From positions 326,071 to 390,070 of the forward strand of contig NZ_BDCG01000013.1 of NCBI RefSeq assembly GCF_001613385.1: a DNA stretch of 64,000 bases, given 5' to 3'. Below, piece by piece: positions 32,729 through 41,391 of this stretch. Position 1 is the first letter of the stretch. Each line of letters starts with the position of its first letter. The notes under the pieces are model-generated. The model was not told the DNA's origin. It did no database searches and was given only the letters and a program-made list of their open reading frames with translations. The DNA comes from Nocardia flavorosea NBRC 108225. GTDB lineage: Bacteria; Actinomycetota; Actinomycetes; Mycobacteriales; Mycobacteriaceae. Position numbers and translations under genes: made by a program.

Positions 32729-33197
32729 GGTTCAAAGAGTAACCGTGCTCGCAACGCACCGGCCTGAGCGGGTGCATACCGGGCACCATTGGGGTAAACA
32801 GCGACTGCAGAAGGGCATATCGACAGTCGGTCACCGTGCGGGCCGGTGCGCCCACAGCGACATGCCGGCGCCCGAGCCCGCACCGCCCGAATGTGTCCAG
32901 CGGCGGCGCCAGTACATCCGGATGCCCCCGCAGTGCCGACAATTCACCGAGGAAGTCGATGGGTTCGGCGAATAGTTCGGGCCCGGCCCGGACCGGGCTT
33001 CCGCCCGGTGGCACTGCGGTACTGCATGACGCTCCTTCAGGCGAGTCGGTGCGCGACCCACTCGGCCCCGGCGTCGCGACCCGCATTTCCACGGGTCCGG
33101 CCCGCGGGCAATTCGGCCGAGCCGCTGGTGTTGCGGGATGCGGGCCCGGACCGCGAAGGCCGGGACACCGCGACCGGCGGCCGGCGCATGCTCAGCG
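32729..33197. other. Intergenic between recO and uppS, no gene recognised
   Basis: This is 469 bp. A 127-codon minus-strand frame at 33092-32712 has mixed composition but no ribosome site and runs into uppS. Nothing else resembles a gene, RNA or repeat. The uppS promoter should lie here. Confidence 0.45.
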
Positions 33198-33971
33198 TCA
33201 GTGCTGTCCCGGCCCTGCGATGCCGGAGGCCGCGCCACCGACAGAACGCTCGATAAGAGGAAGGGTGCGTAGTTCGCGTTCGAGATGCCATTGGAGGTGG
33301 GCGGCGATAAGACCGCTGGCCTGGCGACGGGCCGATTCCGGAATATCCACGACCTGATCCCAGCGACCGTGACGCAGCGCGAACAGTTGGTCGAAGACAG
33401 CGGGAGCCGGGGTGGCGGCGCCGGCCGGCCGGCAATGCACGCAGACCGCGCCGCCCGCGCCGATATGGAATGCACGATGCGGACCGGGGGTGGCGCAGCG
33501 GGCGCATTCGTCGATGGCGGGGGCCCAGCCGGCGTAGTCCATGGCACGCAGGAGGAAGGCGTCGAGGACGAGTTCGTGGGGGCGTTCTCCGGCCGCGATC
33601 GCGCGCAGGGCGCCCGCGGTGAGGGTGTGCAGCCGCGGTACGGGGGCGCGTTCCTCCCCGGCCAGGCGTTCGGCGGTTTCCAGGACGGCGCAGGCGGTGG
33701 TGTAGCGACCGTAGTCGGCGACGATGGCGGTCGCGAAAGCCTCCACGGTATGTACCTGGGTCACCGTGTCGAGGTTGCGGCCGGGGTAGAGCTGGATATC
33801 GACGTAGGCGAACGGTTCCAGCCGCGCACCGAACTTGGACTTCGTCCGGCGCACGCCTTTCGCCACCGCCCGCACCACCCCGTATTGCCTGGTCAGCAGC
33901 GTAACAATGCGATCGGCTTCGCCCAGCTTGTGCTGGCGCAGCACCACCGCATGGTCCCTGTACAACTGCAC
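33198..33971 (-). CDS. recO: DNA repair protein RecO
   Basis: This 257-residue protein has an N-terminal OB fold (LYRDHAVVLRQHKLGEADRIVTLLTRQYGVVRAVAKGVRRTKSKFG), a central helical domain, and a zinc motif CARCATPGPHRAFHIGAGGAVCVHC with the four Cys in C-x2-C pairs. RecO loads RecA onto SSB-coated single-stranded DNA in the RecFOR pathway. It keeps the conserved place near uppS. The C-terminal 12 residues are Gly/Ala-rich. Confidence 0.94.
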   Translation of the reverse strand: MQLYRDHAVVLRQHKLGEADRIVTLLTRQYGVVRAVAKGVRRTKSKFGARLEPFAYVDIQLYPGRNLDTVTQVHTVEAFATAIVADYGRYTTACAVLETAERLAGEERAPVPRLHTLTAGALRAIAAGERPHELVLDAFLLRAMDYAGWAPAIDECARCATPGPHRAFHIGAGGAVCVHCRPAGAATPAPAVFDQLFALRHGRWDQVVDIPESARRQASGLIAAHLQWHLERELRTLPLIERSVGGAASGIAGPGQH

Positions 33972-34429
33972 GGGCCCAGTCTATTGGCGCCACCGGCGGC
34001 GGTACGGATCCGGGCTGCGTTCGACGCGGAGCCGGTCTGCGTTTTCGGCGCACCGGCACGTTCGGCGACGGCCACAGCTTCGAAGTGCCGGTAAGCCCGG
34101 AGGTGTCCGCCGGGGCGAAATACGGGACGGCCTTCGGGTGCCCGCTGATCACCCCGGCCGTTTCGGTCCGGCGGAGGCCGGCCATACAAAAGGCTCGCTG
34201 GGCTCCGCACGGCCGCTGGTCGCCTGGCCCCGGAAGCGATAACGTCCGCGCTGAAAACGCCCCCACCCCGGCCGGAACATTCCGGACTGCCGGGATGACG
34301 TGCTCACGGTGCGCAGCATGCCGGCCCGCTGCCGCCCGCATCGGCGGACCGGCGTAGGCCGGTCCGCCCCGGCATGTTGCGCAGAAGAGTCGCGCCGGAA
34401 TTCGGCGTCCGAGTGGCTCGGCGCCGGTT
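33972..34429. other. Intergenic between conservon P450 and recO, contains a hairpin
   Basis: No gene was recognised in these 458 bp. In M. tuberculosis an amidase gene (amiA2) occupies the corresponding position; no trace of it is visible. An 11-bp stem, GGCGGACCGGC (34343-34353) with 34358-34368, loop GTAG, lies 62 bp past the CYP154-like stop and may terminate the conservon transcript. The rest is featureless. Confidence 0.5.
34343..34368 (-). terminator. Candidate terminator of the conservon operon
   Basis: A perfect 11-bp GC-rich hairpin with 4-nt loop lies 62 bp downstream of the last P450 gene on the minus strand. There is no T tract. Confidence 0.5.
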
Positions 34430-35665
34430 CTAGGTTCCGAGATGGACCGGGAAAGGCGCGGGATCGTTCTGGGTGAGCACGGGGAGGTTGCCGTGTTCGG
34501 TGAGGGGGATATCGGCGCGCAGGTTCGGGAAGCGGTCGAACAGGGCGGGCAGGGCGATGGCGGCCTCCAGCCGGGCCAGTGCCGCGCCAGGGCAGATATG
34601 CGGGCCGTAGCCGAAGGAGATATTGCGGTTCGCGGTGGGGCGGGTGATATCGAAGGTGTCGGCGTCGGCGCCGTGCAGGCCGCGGTCGCGGCCGATGGCG
34701 CGGTAGGACATGACCACACCGTCACCTTTTTCGATGGTGCGATCACCGACGGTGATGTCCTCGGTGGCGAAACGCATCAGCAGGTGGATGACGGGGCCGT
34801 CCCAGCGCAGCGTCTCCTCGATCGCTTCCTCCCAGGTGCGTTCCCCGGCCCGTATCGCGGCCAGCTGTTCCGGGTGGCCGAGCAGGGCGCGGGTGGTCAT
34901 GACGATCAGGCTGACGGTGGTCTCGTGGCCGGCGGCCACCAGTGCCTTGAGGTTGCCGTGTACTTCTTCCTCGGCGAGCGGGGTTTCGCCGGCGGCCACA
35001 TCGTGGAGGAAATCGGAGGTGAGATCGTCCGCCGGGTTCGCGGTCTTCTCCCGGATCAGGCCGGTGTAGTAGTTGTCGAGTTCGCCATAGATCCGCATCC
35101 GCTCGTCATGCGGGGTGAGCAGCGAGAAGAACTTCTTGTACGACTCGAGCAGGTAGGTGTGATCGGTGCGCGGCACGCCCATCAGTTCACTGATCACCCG
35201 CATCGGCAGCGGATAGGCGAAAACCTGCTTCAGATCCACCACGCCCCCGGCACCGGCCGCCGCCAGATCGTCGAGGAGTTCGGCGGTGAACTGTTCGATC
35301 TTCGGCCGCAGTGCCCCCAGCCGGCGCGGCGCCAGCGCGCGGGTGGTTTTGATGCGCAGCCGGCGATGTTCGGCACCGTCGACGGTGAACATGGAACGGC
35401 CCGCGTCGATCATGCCGATCAGCGGCCATTCCCGGGTCACCGCGCCGGACTGCCACAGATTCCACTGCGTGTGATCTTTGACCAGACGGGTGTCGCCGAG
35501 GAGCTGCCGCGCCAGGTTGTGCCGGGTGACGGTCCACGCCGGGGCACCCAGTAGGTCGATCTTCGTGAGCTCCGGACCCTCGCACAGGGTGCGGGTCTCC
35601 CCCGCGAGATCGGCGACCATGGGGTCGATGGTCAGGGCCGCAGGATGCGGGCATTGCCGGCTCAC
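34430..35665 (-). CDS. Cytochrome P450, CYP154-like, conservon-linked
   Basis: This 411-residue P450 has all canonical elements: oxygen-activation I-helix AGHETT (residues 245-250), K-helix ExxR at ETLR (284-287), and heme loop FGYGPHICPG with Cys358. Its start overlaps the stop of the ExxR-lacking P450 by four bases. In Streptomyces conservons, CYP154 and CYP157 genes are paired in this way, and CYP154 enzymes hydroxylate macrolide- or steroid-like substrates. Redox partners are not encoded nearby. The family label is from motif and context. Confidence 0.87.
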   Translation of the reverse strand: MSRQCPHPAALTIDPMVADLAGETRTLCEGPELTKIDLLGAPAWTVTRHNLARQLLGDTRLVKDHTQWNLWQSGAVTREWPLIGMIDAGRSMFTVDGAEHRRLRIKTTRALAPRRLGALRPKIEQFTAELLDDLAAAGAGGVVDLKQVFAYPLPMRVISELMGVPRTDHTYLLESYKKFFSLLTPHDERMRIYGELDNYYTGLIREKTANPADDLTSDFLHDVAAGETPLAEEEVHGNLKALVAAGHETTVSLIVMTTRALLGHPEQLAAIRAGERTWEEAIEETLRWDGPVIHLLMRFATEDITVGDRTIEKGDGVVMSYRAIGRDRGLHGADADTFDITRPTANRNISFGYGPHICPGAALARLEAAIALPALFDRFPNLRADIPLTEHGNLPVLTQNDPAPFPVHLGT

Positions 35666-36945
35666 GAGCCACCTCCAACGGCGGGAACAGGGGTGAAACG
35701 AACGGGCAGAGAAGTGAACCCGCGCAGGAACGGGGACGGCCGGCGGACCAGGGACTCGGCGGGAACCGCGAGATCCAGATCGGGTAGCCGGTCGAGCAGC
35801 ACCTCGATAGCGGTGCGGGCGATGATCTCGGCGATCTGCTGGGCCGGGAACGGGCAGCGGTATTCGCCGTGCCCGAAAGCGAAATGGGCGGCGTTACCGG
35901 AATGCGCTGGATCGGCGCCCTCGCCGGTGTACTGGCGGATATGCGGATCGGAATTGGCAGCGGCCAGGCCGAGCAGCAGCATATCGCCGCGGCGCACGAG
36001 TGCCTCACCGAGCCGGGTATCGCGTGCGACCCAGCGACCGGCCAGTATCTGGGTCGGCGTATCTTCCCAGAGCACTTCGGTCATGGCCTGCCCGATACTG
36101 TGCCGGGCCGCTCCGAACGCGGCGGCGAACCGGTCGTCGACCAGCATGAGGCGGATCGAATTGCCGATCCAGTCGGCGGTCGGCAGATGCGCGGCCGCGG
36201 TGACCGACTGCATATTCAGCACATACTCTTCGTCCGCGAACGGCGTGGGATCGGCGAGCATCCGGGACACCAGATCCTGGCCCGGCTGTAGTTTCTTCTG
36301 TCCCAGCAACTGCTGCATGTAATCGACGAACCGCTGGTAGGCGGCCGGGGCTTCGGGGCCGCCGTCACACAACACCTGCATGGTCTGCGCCAGATAGGGG
36401 CCGTCGGCTTCGGGTACGCCCAGGATCCACGCCAGGGTCAGCACCGGGAGCAGTTCGGCGAATTCGGTGATCACATCCGCGTGTCCACGACCGCAGAACC
36501 GGTCGATGAGGCCGTCGGCGAGTTTTTCGCAGGCGTTGCGCAGCGCGAACGGATCCACCGATTCCAGCGCGGGTTCCACCAGCGCCACATGGCGGGCGTG
36601 TGCGGCGCCGGCGGTGAAATAGATTCCCGGTTGCGGGCGGCCCACCATCGGCAGCAGCGGCCAATCCGGTGGGATCGCCGGCCACTGGTTCCACAGCGCC
36701 GAATCCCGCGGGAACAACACACCGTCGGTGGTGACCTGATGCAGTTCCCGGTAGCCGATCACCAGCCACGCGGGGATCCCGCCGACGAGTTCCACCGCCA
36801 CCACCGGGCCGTGCCCGGACCGCATCCGGGTGTAGAGCAGCGCGGGGTCGGTGTGGAAACCCGGACCGTCCAGGCGAACCGAGCCGGGTGAGGCCGACGG
36901 GCAACTCGCGGCGGGCAGGCCGGCGTTGTACTCGAGACCGGTCAC
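35662..36945 (-). CDS. Cytochrome P450 lacking ExxR, CYP157-like, conservon-linked
   Basis: This 427-residue P450-fold protein starts at a GTG overlapping the CvnD stop. The heme loop reads FAFGHGEYRCPFPAQQ (Cys364), lacking the usual His and the Gly after Cys. ExxR is replaced by EVLW (290-293) followed by EDTP, and the I-helix reads AAHLPTAD. This set of losses is described for Streptomyces CYP157 enzymes encoded in conservons. It shares an N-terminal pattern (LYTRMRSGHGPVV; FTAGAAHARHVALVEPAL) with the orphan P450 at 9353-10609. Catalytic competence is uncertain. Confidence 0.87.
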   Translation of the reverse strand: MTGLEYNAGLPAASCPSASPGSVRLDGPGFHTDPALLYTRMRSGHGPVVAVELVGGIPAWLVIGYRELHQVTTDGVLFPRDSALWNQWPAIPPDWPLLPMVGRPQPGIYFTAGAAHARHVALVEPALESVDPFALRNACEKLADGLIDRFCGRGHADVITEFAELLPVLTLAWILGVPEADGPYLAQTMQVLCDGGPEAPAAYQRFVDYMQQLLGQKKLQPGQDLVSRMLADPTPFADEEYVLNMQSVTAAAHLPTADWIGNSIRLMLVDDRFAAAFGAARHSIGQAMTEVLWEDTPTQILAGRWVARDTRLGEALVRRGDMLLLGLAAANSDPHIRQYTGEGADPAHSGNAAHFAFGHGEYRCPFPAQQIAEIIARTAIEVLLDRLPDLDLAVPAESLVRRPSPFLRGFTSLPVRFTPVPAVGGGS

Positions 36946-37565
36946 GGCCGCACCTCCACTCCGGCCGGGGCCTGCCGCTCGATGAGGTGCTCGACCAGGC
37001 CGATCAGCACCTGTTTGCCGGAATCCGGCGAACGCGCATCGCAGCCGAACAGCGGAACGTGCGGATCCAGGTCGAGGGCATCCCGGACCTCGTCCAGCGG
37101 TGGTGGGACAGGCTCGAACGAATTGCACGCGACCACGAACGGCGTGCCCTGGTACTCGAGCCGGTCGATGGCGTACCAGGAATCGCTGATCCGGCGCGGG
37201 TCCACCAGCACCACCGCGCCCAGCGCGCCGGTGAACAGCCGATCCCACAGGAACCAGAACCGTTCCTGTCCCGGGGCGCCGAACACGTACAGCACATACT
37301 CGTCGGACAGGCTGATCCGTCCGAAATCGAAAGCGACCGTGGTGGTGGACTTGCCGGTCACCCCGGACAGATCGTCGACACCGACCCCGGCATCGGTCAT
37401 CACGGCCTCGGTGTCCAGCGGCTGGATCTCGCTCACCGCGCGGACCATTGTCGTCTTGCCCACCCCGAAGCCGCCGACGACAACGACTTTCAGACCGTGC
37501 CGCACCGAACCGGCCAGCGGGGCACGGGCACGGGTGGGGCGATCGTCAAAGGCTACGGAGTCCAA
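36942..37565 (-). CDS. cvnD: Conservon small GTPase CvnD
   Basis: This 207-residue Ras-like GTPase of the actinobacterial conservon type has P-loop GGFGVGKTT (residues 31-39), the switch region GKSTTTVAFDFGRI, G3 FGAPGQERFWFLWDRL and NSFEP in the position of NKxD. In Streptomyces, CvnD works with CvnA-C in a membrane signalling complex likened to eukaryotic G-protein-coupled signalling. It overlaps CvnC by 20 bp and the first P450 by 4 bp, so all are cotranscribed. Confidence 0.92.
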   Translation of the reverse strand: MDSVAFDDRPTRARAPLAGSVRHGLKVVVVGGFGVGKTTMVRAVSEIQPLDTEAVMTDAGVGVDDLSGVTGKSTTTVAFDFGRISLSDEYVLYVFGAPGQERFWFLWDRLFTGALGAVVLVDPRRISDSWYAIDRLEYQGTPFVVACNSFEPVPPPLDEVRDALDLDPHVPLFGCDARSPDSGKQVLIGLVEHLIERQAPAGVEVRP

Positions 37566-37905
37566 CTAGCACCTTCTCGAGCATGTCGATATCGAATGTG
37601 TCGCCGTAGGATCCCGTGGCGAGTTCGGGGTGGCGCACGGTGACCTTGCCGGGGTGCAGCAGATCCGCGACCAGAACCGTCGCGATGCCGATCGGCAGCC
37701 GCAGTTCGGCGGCGATCTCCACCACCGCGGTCGGTTGCCGGCACATGGTCAGGATGGCCGCGTGTTCGCGCTGCATCGCCGGTGCCGGCGCGCATTCACT
37801 GACCACCAGGGTGACCGGATCGAATTCTTCGGTGGTGGGGGCGGTACGTCCGCCGGTGAGGGTGTAGAAACGGTCGGGTTCGTCATCGCGGCCGGGGCGG
37901 TTCAC
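37546..37905 (-). CDS. cvnC: Conservon protein CvnC (DUF742)
   Basis: This 119-residue DUF742 protein contains RFYTLTGGRTAPT, then EHAAILTMCRQPTAVVEIAAELRLPIGIATVLVADLLHPGKVTV, a winged-helix-like pattern. DUF742 proteins are the third member of conservons, thought to bridge CvnB and the GTPase. It overlaps CvnB by four bases and CvnD by 20 bases. No DNA target is known. Confidence 0.92.
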   Translation of the reverse strand: MNRPGRDDEPDRFYTLTGGRTAPTTEEFDPVTLVVSECAPAPAMQREHAAILTMCRQPTAVVEIAAELRLPIGIATVLVADLLHPGKVTVRHPELATGSYGDTFDIDMLEKVLVGLRSL

Positions 37906-38321
37906 AGCAGTCTCGCTCTACTCCCTCGCGGCGGTGCGGACAGATACTCCCCGACCTGTTCGATCAGCGCCGCCATCTGCGCGCCGACCAGGCCGGCGTC
38001 GGCATCGTCGTCGGCGAGGACCGCGATCTGGGCGCCCGCACCGGCGCCGACGATGAACAGGATTCCGCCGTAGAACTCGGTCATCGACTGCCGCACTCCG
38101 CCGCGGCCGTTGCCGAATTCCGCGGAGGCGCTGCCGGCCAGAGCCTGCACACCGGAGGCGATGGCGGCGAGCCGGTCGGCCTGGTCCGTCGACAACCCGG
38201 CGGTATGGCACATCTGGATACCGTCGGCGGCGAGCAGAACCGCGTGCCGGGCACCGGCGGTTTCGCTCAGCAGCCGCTGTAGCAGCCAATCCAGTTGCGC
38301 CGGATCCGATGTCATCGTCAT
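37902..38321 (-). CDS. cvnB: Conservon roadblock/LC7 protein CvnB
   Basis: This 139-residue roadblock/LC7 domain protein reads LDWLLQRLLSETAGARHAVLLAADGIQMCHTAGLSTDQADRLAAIASGVQAL, with a Gly-rich GAGAGAQIAVLADDDADAGLVGAQMAALIEQ toward the end. Such proteins (MglB/LC7-like) regulate small GTPases, here CvnD. The ATG at 38321 overlaps the CvnA stop (TGATG) and has GGGAGA upstream; a TTG 15 bases earlier is an alternative. Confidence 0.92.
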   Translation of the reverse strand: MTMTSDPAQLDWLLQRLLSETAGARHAVLLAADGIQMCHTAGLSTDQADRLAAIASGVQALAGSASAEFGNGRGGVRQSMTEFYGGILFIVGAGAGAQIAVLADDDADAGLVGAQMAALIEQVGEYLSAPPRGSRARLL

Positions 38322-39910
38322 CAATCGTTCTCCCAATCGGTTGTCGTGTCATGACGCGCCGGTCGCGCGGCGCCGTTGCCGGGCGACCCGATCGGTCCGC
38401 CGAAAGGCTGGGAGTTCTCTTCCGCCCGGCCGGTGACCGCGCGTTGGAAGGCCCCCATGGCCGAAGCTGCCGATCGGTGCTTCGCGGCGGTGCCCTCCGG
38501 TGCGCAACGATCGAAGAGATCGGGATCGGACCGGCCGGGCAGGCCTTCGGGGTGGGCGGCGGCCAGGGTGCTGCCTCGGCGCCGTTTGGGCAGAACCGTT
38601 GTGGTGGTCGCCGAGGTCTGCGATACCGGCGCCGGGAATTGTCCCGACGTGTACTGCGTGACCTGATGGCGACCCGAGGTGTACGGGGACTGCGCCGGAT
38701 AACCGGTACCGCGGTTTGCGCCGGTGTCCGGAGCGTCGTCGACGGGCGCGGGAGCGGTCAGATAGCGGGAGCCGGTATCCGGGACCGTTGCGAACGAGCC
38801 GGTGGCTGAGCCCGCGGGCAGTCCCGGCTGCACCATCGAATTCCCGGCGGGCAATGCCGGAGTGGCCGGTGGTTCGATGCGGGCGGTGAGGTCGCGGGGG
38901 ATCATCACCACCGCGGCGGTGCCGCCGATGGCCGACGGCCGGTAGCTGACGGTGAGTCCGTGTTTGCGGGCGAGCCGGCCGACGACCGCCAGCCCGAACC
39001 GGGTGCCGTTGAGCGACGACAGGCCCTCGGTCGCGTCCTCGGTTCCGGACACCGTGATCTGTGCGCGACGTAGCGAGGTTTCGCTCATCACCAGTCCGCT
39101 GTCCTCGATCGTCACCACCACGCCCGCCGGGATCTCCGCGGCGTAGATATGCACCTCGGTGGTGGGCGGCGAGAACCGGCAGGCATTGTCGACCAGTTCG
39201 GACAGGGCGTGGATAACGCCCTCGGCCGCGTGCCCGGCGATCGCGATCTCGGCGATGGCCCGCATCCGCACGCGTTGATAGCCGCCGACCCGCCCGATGG
39301 CCGCGCGCAGCACCCGTTCCAGCACAATCGGTTTGGCCCAGCGCCGGCCGGTACGCGCACCACTGAGGATCGCGATACTGTCGGCGAGGCGACCGGCCTG
39401 AGCGGTGGCGTGGTCGAGTCTCAGCAGATCGGCGAGTACGGTCTGGTCGGCGTATCGATGTTCCAGATCCTGCAGTTCGGCCAGCATACTGGTGGTCATC
39501 GCCTGCATCCGGCCGGACGCGTTCGCCAGCGCCGCGATGGCCGCCGACCGGCGACGCTCACTGGCCGCGGTGGCCTCCTTCTCCACGGCTACGGCCTGTT
39601 CGGCGGCCGCGACCCGGCCCTCCGCCCGGGCCAGCAGCTGCGCCGTTTCCGCCCGGCGCTGCTGTTCGGCCAGGAACAACCCCCGGACGTACACCGCGGT
39701 GGTGACCGCGGTGCAGGCCGCGACGACGGCGACGGAAATCCATACGGCCGTGAGCATCCGGTCGGGCGGGGCCACCGAGAGCATGGCGGCGGCGACCAGT
39801 CCGACACCGATCGTCACCGAGAGCGCCAATGTGAGGGCGGGAGCCACCCACTGCCGCCGGTCCGCCGGTCCAGGCCTACCCGGACCGCTCGCCACCACCG
39901 ATTCGTACAT
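38321..39910 (-). CDS. cvnA: Conservon sensor histidine kinase-like protein CvnA
   Basis: This 529-residue protein has two adjacent transmembrane helices near the N-terminus (APALTLALSVTIGVGLVAA and AVWISVAVVAACTAVTTAVY) with almost no external loop, then a long coiled coil (AEQQRRAETAQLLARAEGRV). The ATPase domain has N-box HALSELVDNACRFSPP, G1 IEDSGLVMSE and GLAVVGRLARKHGL. The C-terminal 180 residues are Pro/Ser/Thr-rich and low complexity. CvnA proteins are the membrane receptor of conservons. The start at 39910 precedes the first transmembrane helix. It is the first gene of the six-gene operon. Confidence 0.9.
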   Translation of the reverse strand: MYESVVASGPGRPGPADRRQWVAPALTLALSVTIGVGLVAAAMLSVAPPDRMLTAVWISVAVVAACTAVTTAVYVRGLFLAEQQRRAETAQLLARAEGRVAAAEQAVAVEKEATAASERRRSAAIAALANASGRMQAMTTSMLAELQDLEHRYADQTVLADLLRLDHATAQAGRLADSIAILSGARTGRRWAKPIVLERVLRAAIGRVGGYQRVRMRAIAEIAIAGHAAEGVIHALSELVDNACRFSPPTTEVHIYAAEIPAGVVVTIEDSGLVMSETSLRRAQITVSGTEDATEGLSSLNGTRFGLAVVGRLARKHGLTVSYRPSAIGGTAAVVMIPRDLTARIEPPATPALPAGNSMVQPGLPAGSATGSFATVPDTGSRYLTAPAPVDDAPDTGANRGTGYPAQSPYTSGRHQVTQYTSGQFPAPVSQTSATTTTVLPKRRRGSTLAAAHPEGLPGRSDPDLFDRCAPEGTAAKHRSAASAMGAFQRAVTGRAEENSQPFGGPIGSPGNGAARPARHDTTTDWEND

Positions 39911-40133
39911 AGGTCGGGTACCCCCGCTCGCGCCACGTCCCGCCGACTCCACGCCGAGCCCGCATCCGGCACCCCATCGTGCCCCGTTACCGAATCGTCG
40001 GATGAAAAATGGTTTCGCTCCGATGATTTCGGGTACAGGGCCGAAGCATATCGGCCTAGTCCAACCGGCGCCACCCGAGCAGGCCAAACCTCAGCCAACA
40101 CTCAGTATCGGAAAGAAGCCGGCCGAGTCCGCT

Positions 40134-41048
40134 CTAGAAGCCGAGTTTGCCCAGTTGTTTGGGGTCGCGCTGCCAGTCCTTCGCGATCTTCACATGCAGA
40201 TGCAGGTAGATACGGGTGCCGAGAATATGCTCGATCTGTTCACGGGCGTTGGTGCCGACCTCTTTCAGGCGCGCACCACCCTTTCCGATGATGATCGCCT
40301 TCTGGCTCGACCGCTCGACATACAGCAACGCATGCACATCGAGCATGTCCTCGCGTTCTTCGCGCGGCAGCACCTCTTCGATCACCACCGCCAGCGAATG
40401 CGGCAGTTCGTCGCGCACCCCCTCCAGTGCGGCCTCCCGGATGAGCTCGGCCATCAGGGTTTCCTCGGGTTCGTCGGTGAGTTCCCCGTCGGGATAGAAC
40501 GCCGGCCCGGGCGGCATCTTCGAGGCGATCAGATCGACCAGCAGCTCGACCTGCTCCCCCTTGACGGCCGAGACCGGGATGACATCGGAATCCGGTCCGA
40601 GCAGTCCGGAAACCGCGAGCAGTTGTTTCGCGATCTGCTCCCGGCCGACCTTGTCGATCTTGGTGACCACACCGAGCAGGGTGGTCTTCGGCGCCATCTG
40701 CCGTACCTGCTGCACGATCCAGCGGTCACCCGGGCCGATCTTCTCGTCCGCCGGGATGCACAGCGCGATCACATCGACCTCGGAATAGGTATCGCGCACA
40801 AGATCGTTGAGCCGCTGGCCCAGCAGGGTGCGAGGCCGGTGCAGACCCGGGGTGTCCACCAGGATCAACTGGGTGTGCTCCCGGTGCACGATCCCGCGGA
40901 TGGTGTGGCGGGTGGTCTGCGGCCGCGAGCTGGTGATCGCGATCTTCGCTCCCACCAGCGCATTGGTCAGCGTCGATTTACCCGTATTCGGGCGGCCGAC
41001 AAAACAGACGAAACCGGACCGGAACTCCCGCTCACCGGATTCAGGCAT
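40134..41048 (-). CDS. era: GTPase Era, 16S rRNA maturation
   Basis: This 304-residue GTPase has G1 GRPNTGKST (residues 18-26), G2 in SRPQTTRHTIRG, G3 DTPGLH, G4 TKID and G5 SAVKG. A C-terminal KH domain for 16S rRNA 3'-end binding follows (AIIIGKGGARLKEVGTNAREQIEHILG). Era acts in 30S assembly. It overlaps the upstream deaminase-like gene by 8 bp and is last in a tight minus-strand operon. Confidence 0.96.
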   Translation of the reverse strand: MPESGEREFRSGFVCFVGRPNTGKSTLTNALVGAKIAITSSRPQTTRHTIRGIVHREHTQLILVDTPGLHRPRTLLGQRLNDLVRDTYSEVDVIALCIPADEKIGPGDRWIVQQVRQMAPKTTLLGVVTKIDKVGREQIAKQLLAVSGLLGPDSDVIPVSAVKGEQVELLVDLIASKMPPGPAFYPDGELTDEPEETLMAELIREAALEGVRDELPHSLAVVIEEVLPREEREDMLDVHALLYVERSSQKAIIIGKGGARLKEVGTNAREQIEHILGTRIYLHLHVKIAKDWQRDPKQLGKLGF

Positions 41049-41391
41049 CGGTGGCCTCGTAACCCTCGGCGATATCGAAAACCGCGCCCGACGTGTCGGC
41101 GAAGATGATCCGCGCCCCCGCCGATACCTCGCGCACCGCCGAAACCCCCGCGTCGGCGAACTTTCCGCCCACCACGACGGCCGCCTCGAAACCTTCCGCG
41201 CCGCTGGAGATCGCTGCGGCCACCGCCGACTGCAACGCCGTCAGCCGCAACGCCTGCAATCCCACCTCACCGGCAGCATAGGTGCGGCCGTCGGTATCGC
41301 GGATCGCCGCGCCCGCGGCACCGCCCGTACGGCCCAGCGCCCCCCGCGCCAGCACCAGCAGCTTGTTGTCCTCGGCATCCAGTTCAGTCAT
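41041..41391 (-). CDS. Cytidine-deaminase-fold protein lacking zinc ligands (Rv2365c-like)
   Basis: This 116-residue protein of the CDA superfamily fold reads LLVLARGALGRTGGAAGAAIRDTDGRTYAAGEVGLQALRLTALQSAVAAAISSG. True cytidine deaminases have a C-A-E motif at the start of this helix and a P-C-x-x-C motif later. Here these read LTALQSA and GVSAVREVSAG, with no Cys at all in the protein, so zinc catalysis is impossible. It is embedded between the CBS protein and era with 8-bp overlaps on both sides. A structural or regulatory role linked to Era is possible. Confidence 0.78.
   Translation of the reverse strand: MTELDAEDNKLLVLARGALGRTGGAAGAAIRDTDGRTYAAGEVGLQALRLTALQSAVAAAISSGAEGFEAAVVVGGKFADAGVSAVREVSAGARIIFADTSGAVFDIAEGYEATDA

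Noticed and set aside
32712..33092. A 126-codon minus-strand frame between recO and uppS
   Set aside because: No ribosome site or recognisable domain; it ends inside uppS. Could be a decayed gene but cannot be supported.
33037..34746. A 569-codon minus-strand frame spanning recO and the P450 gene
   Set aside because: It is an alternative frame to recO and the CYP154-like gene, and the translation is Arg/Pro-rich low complexity.
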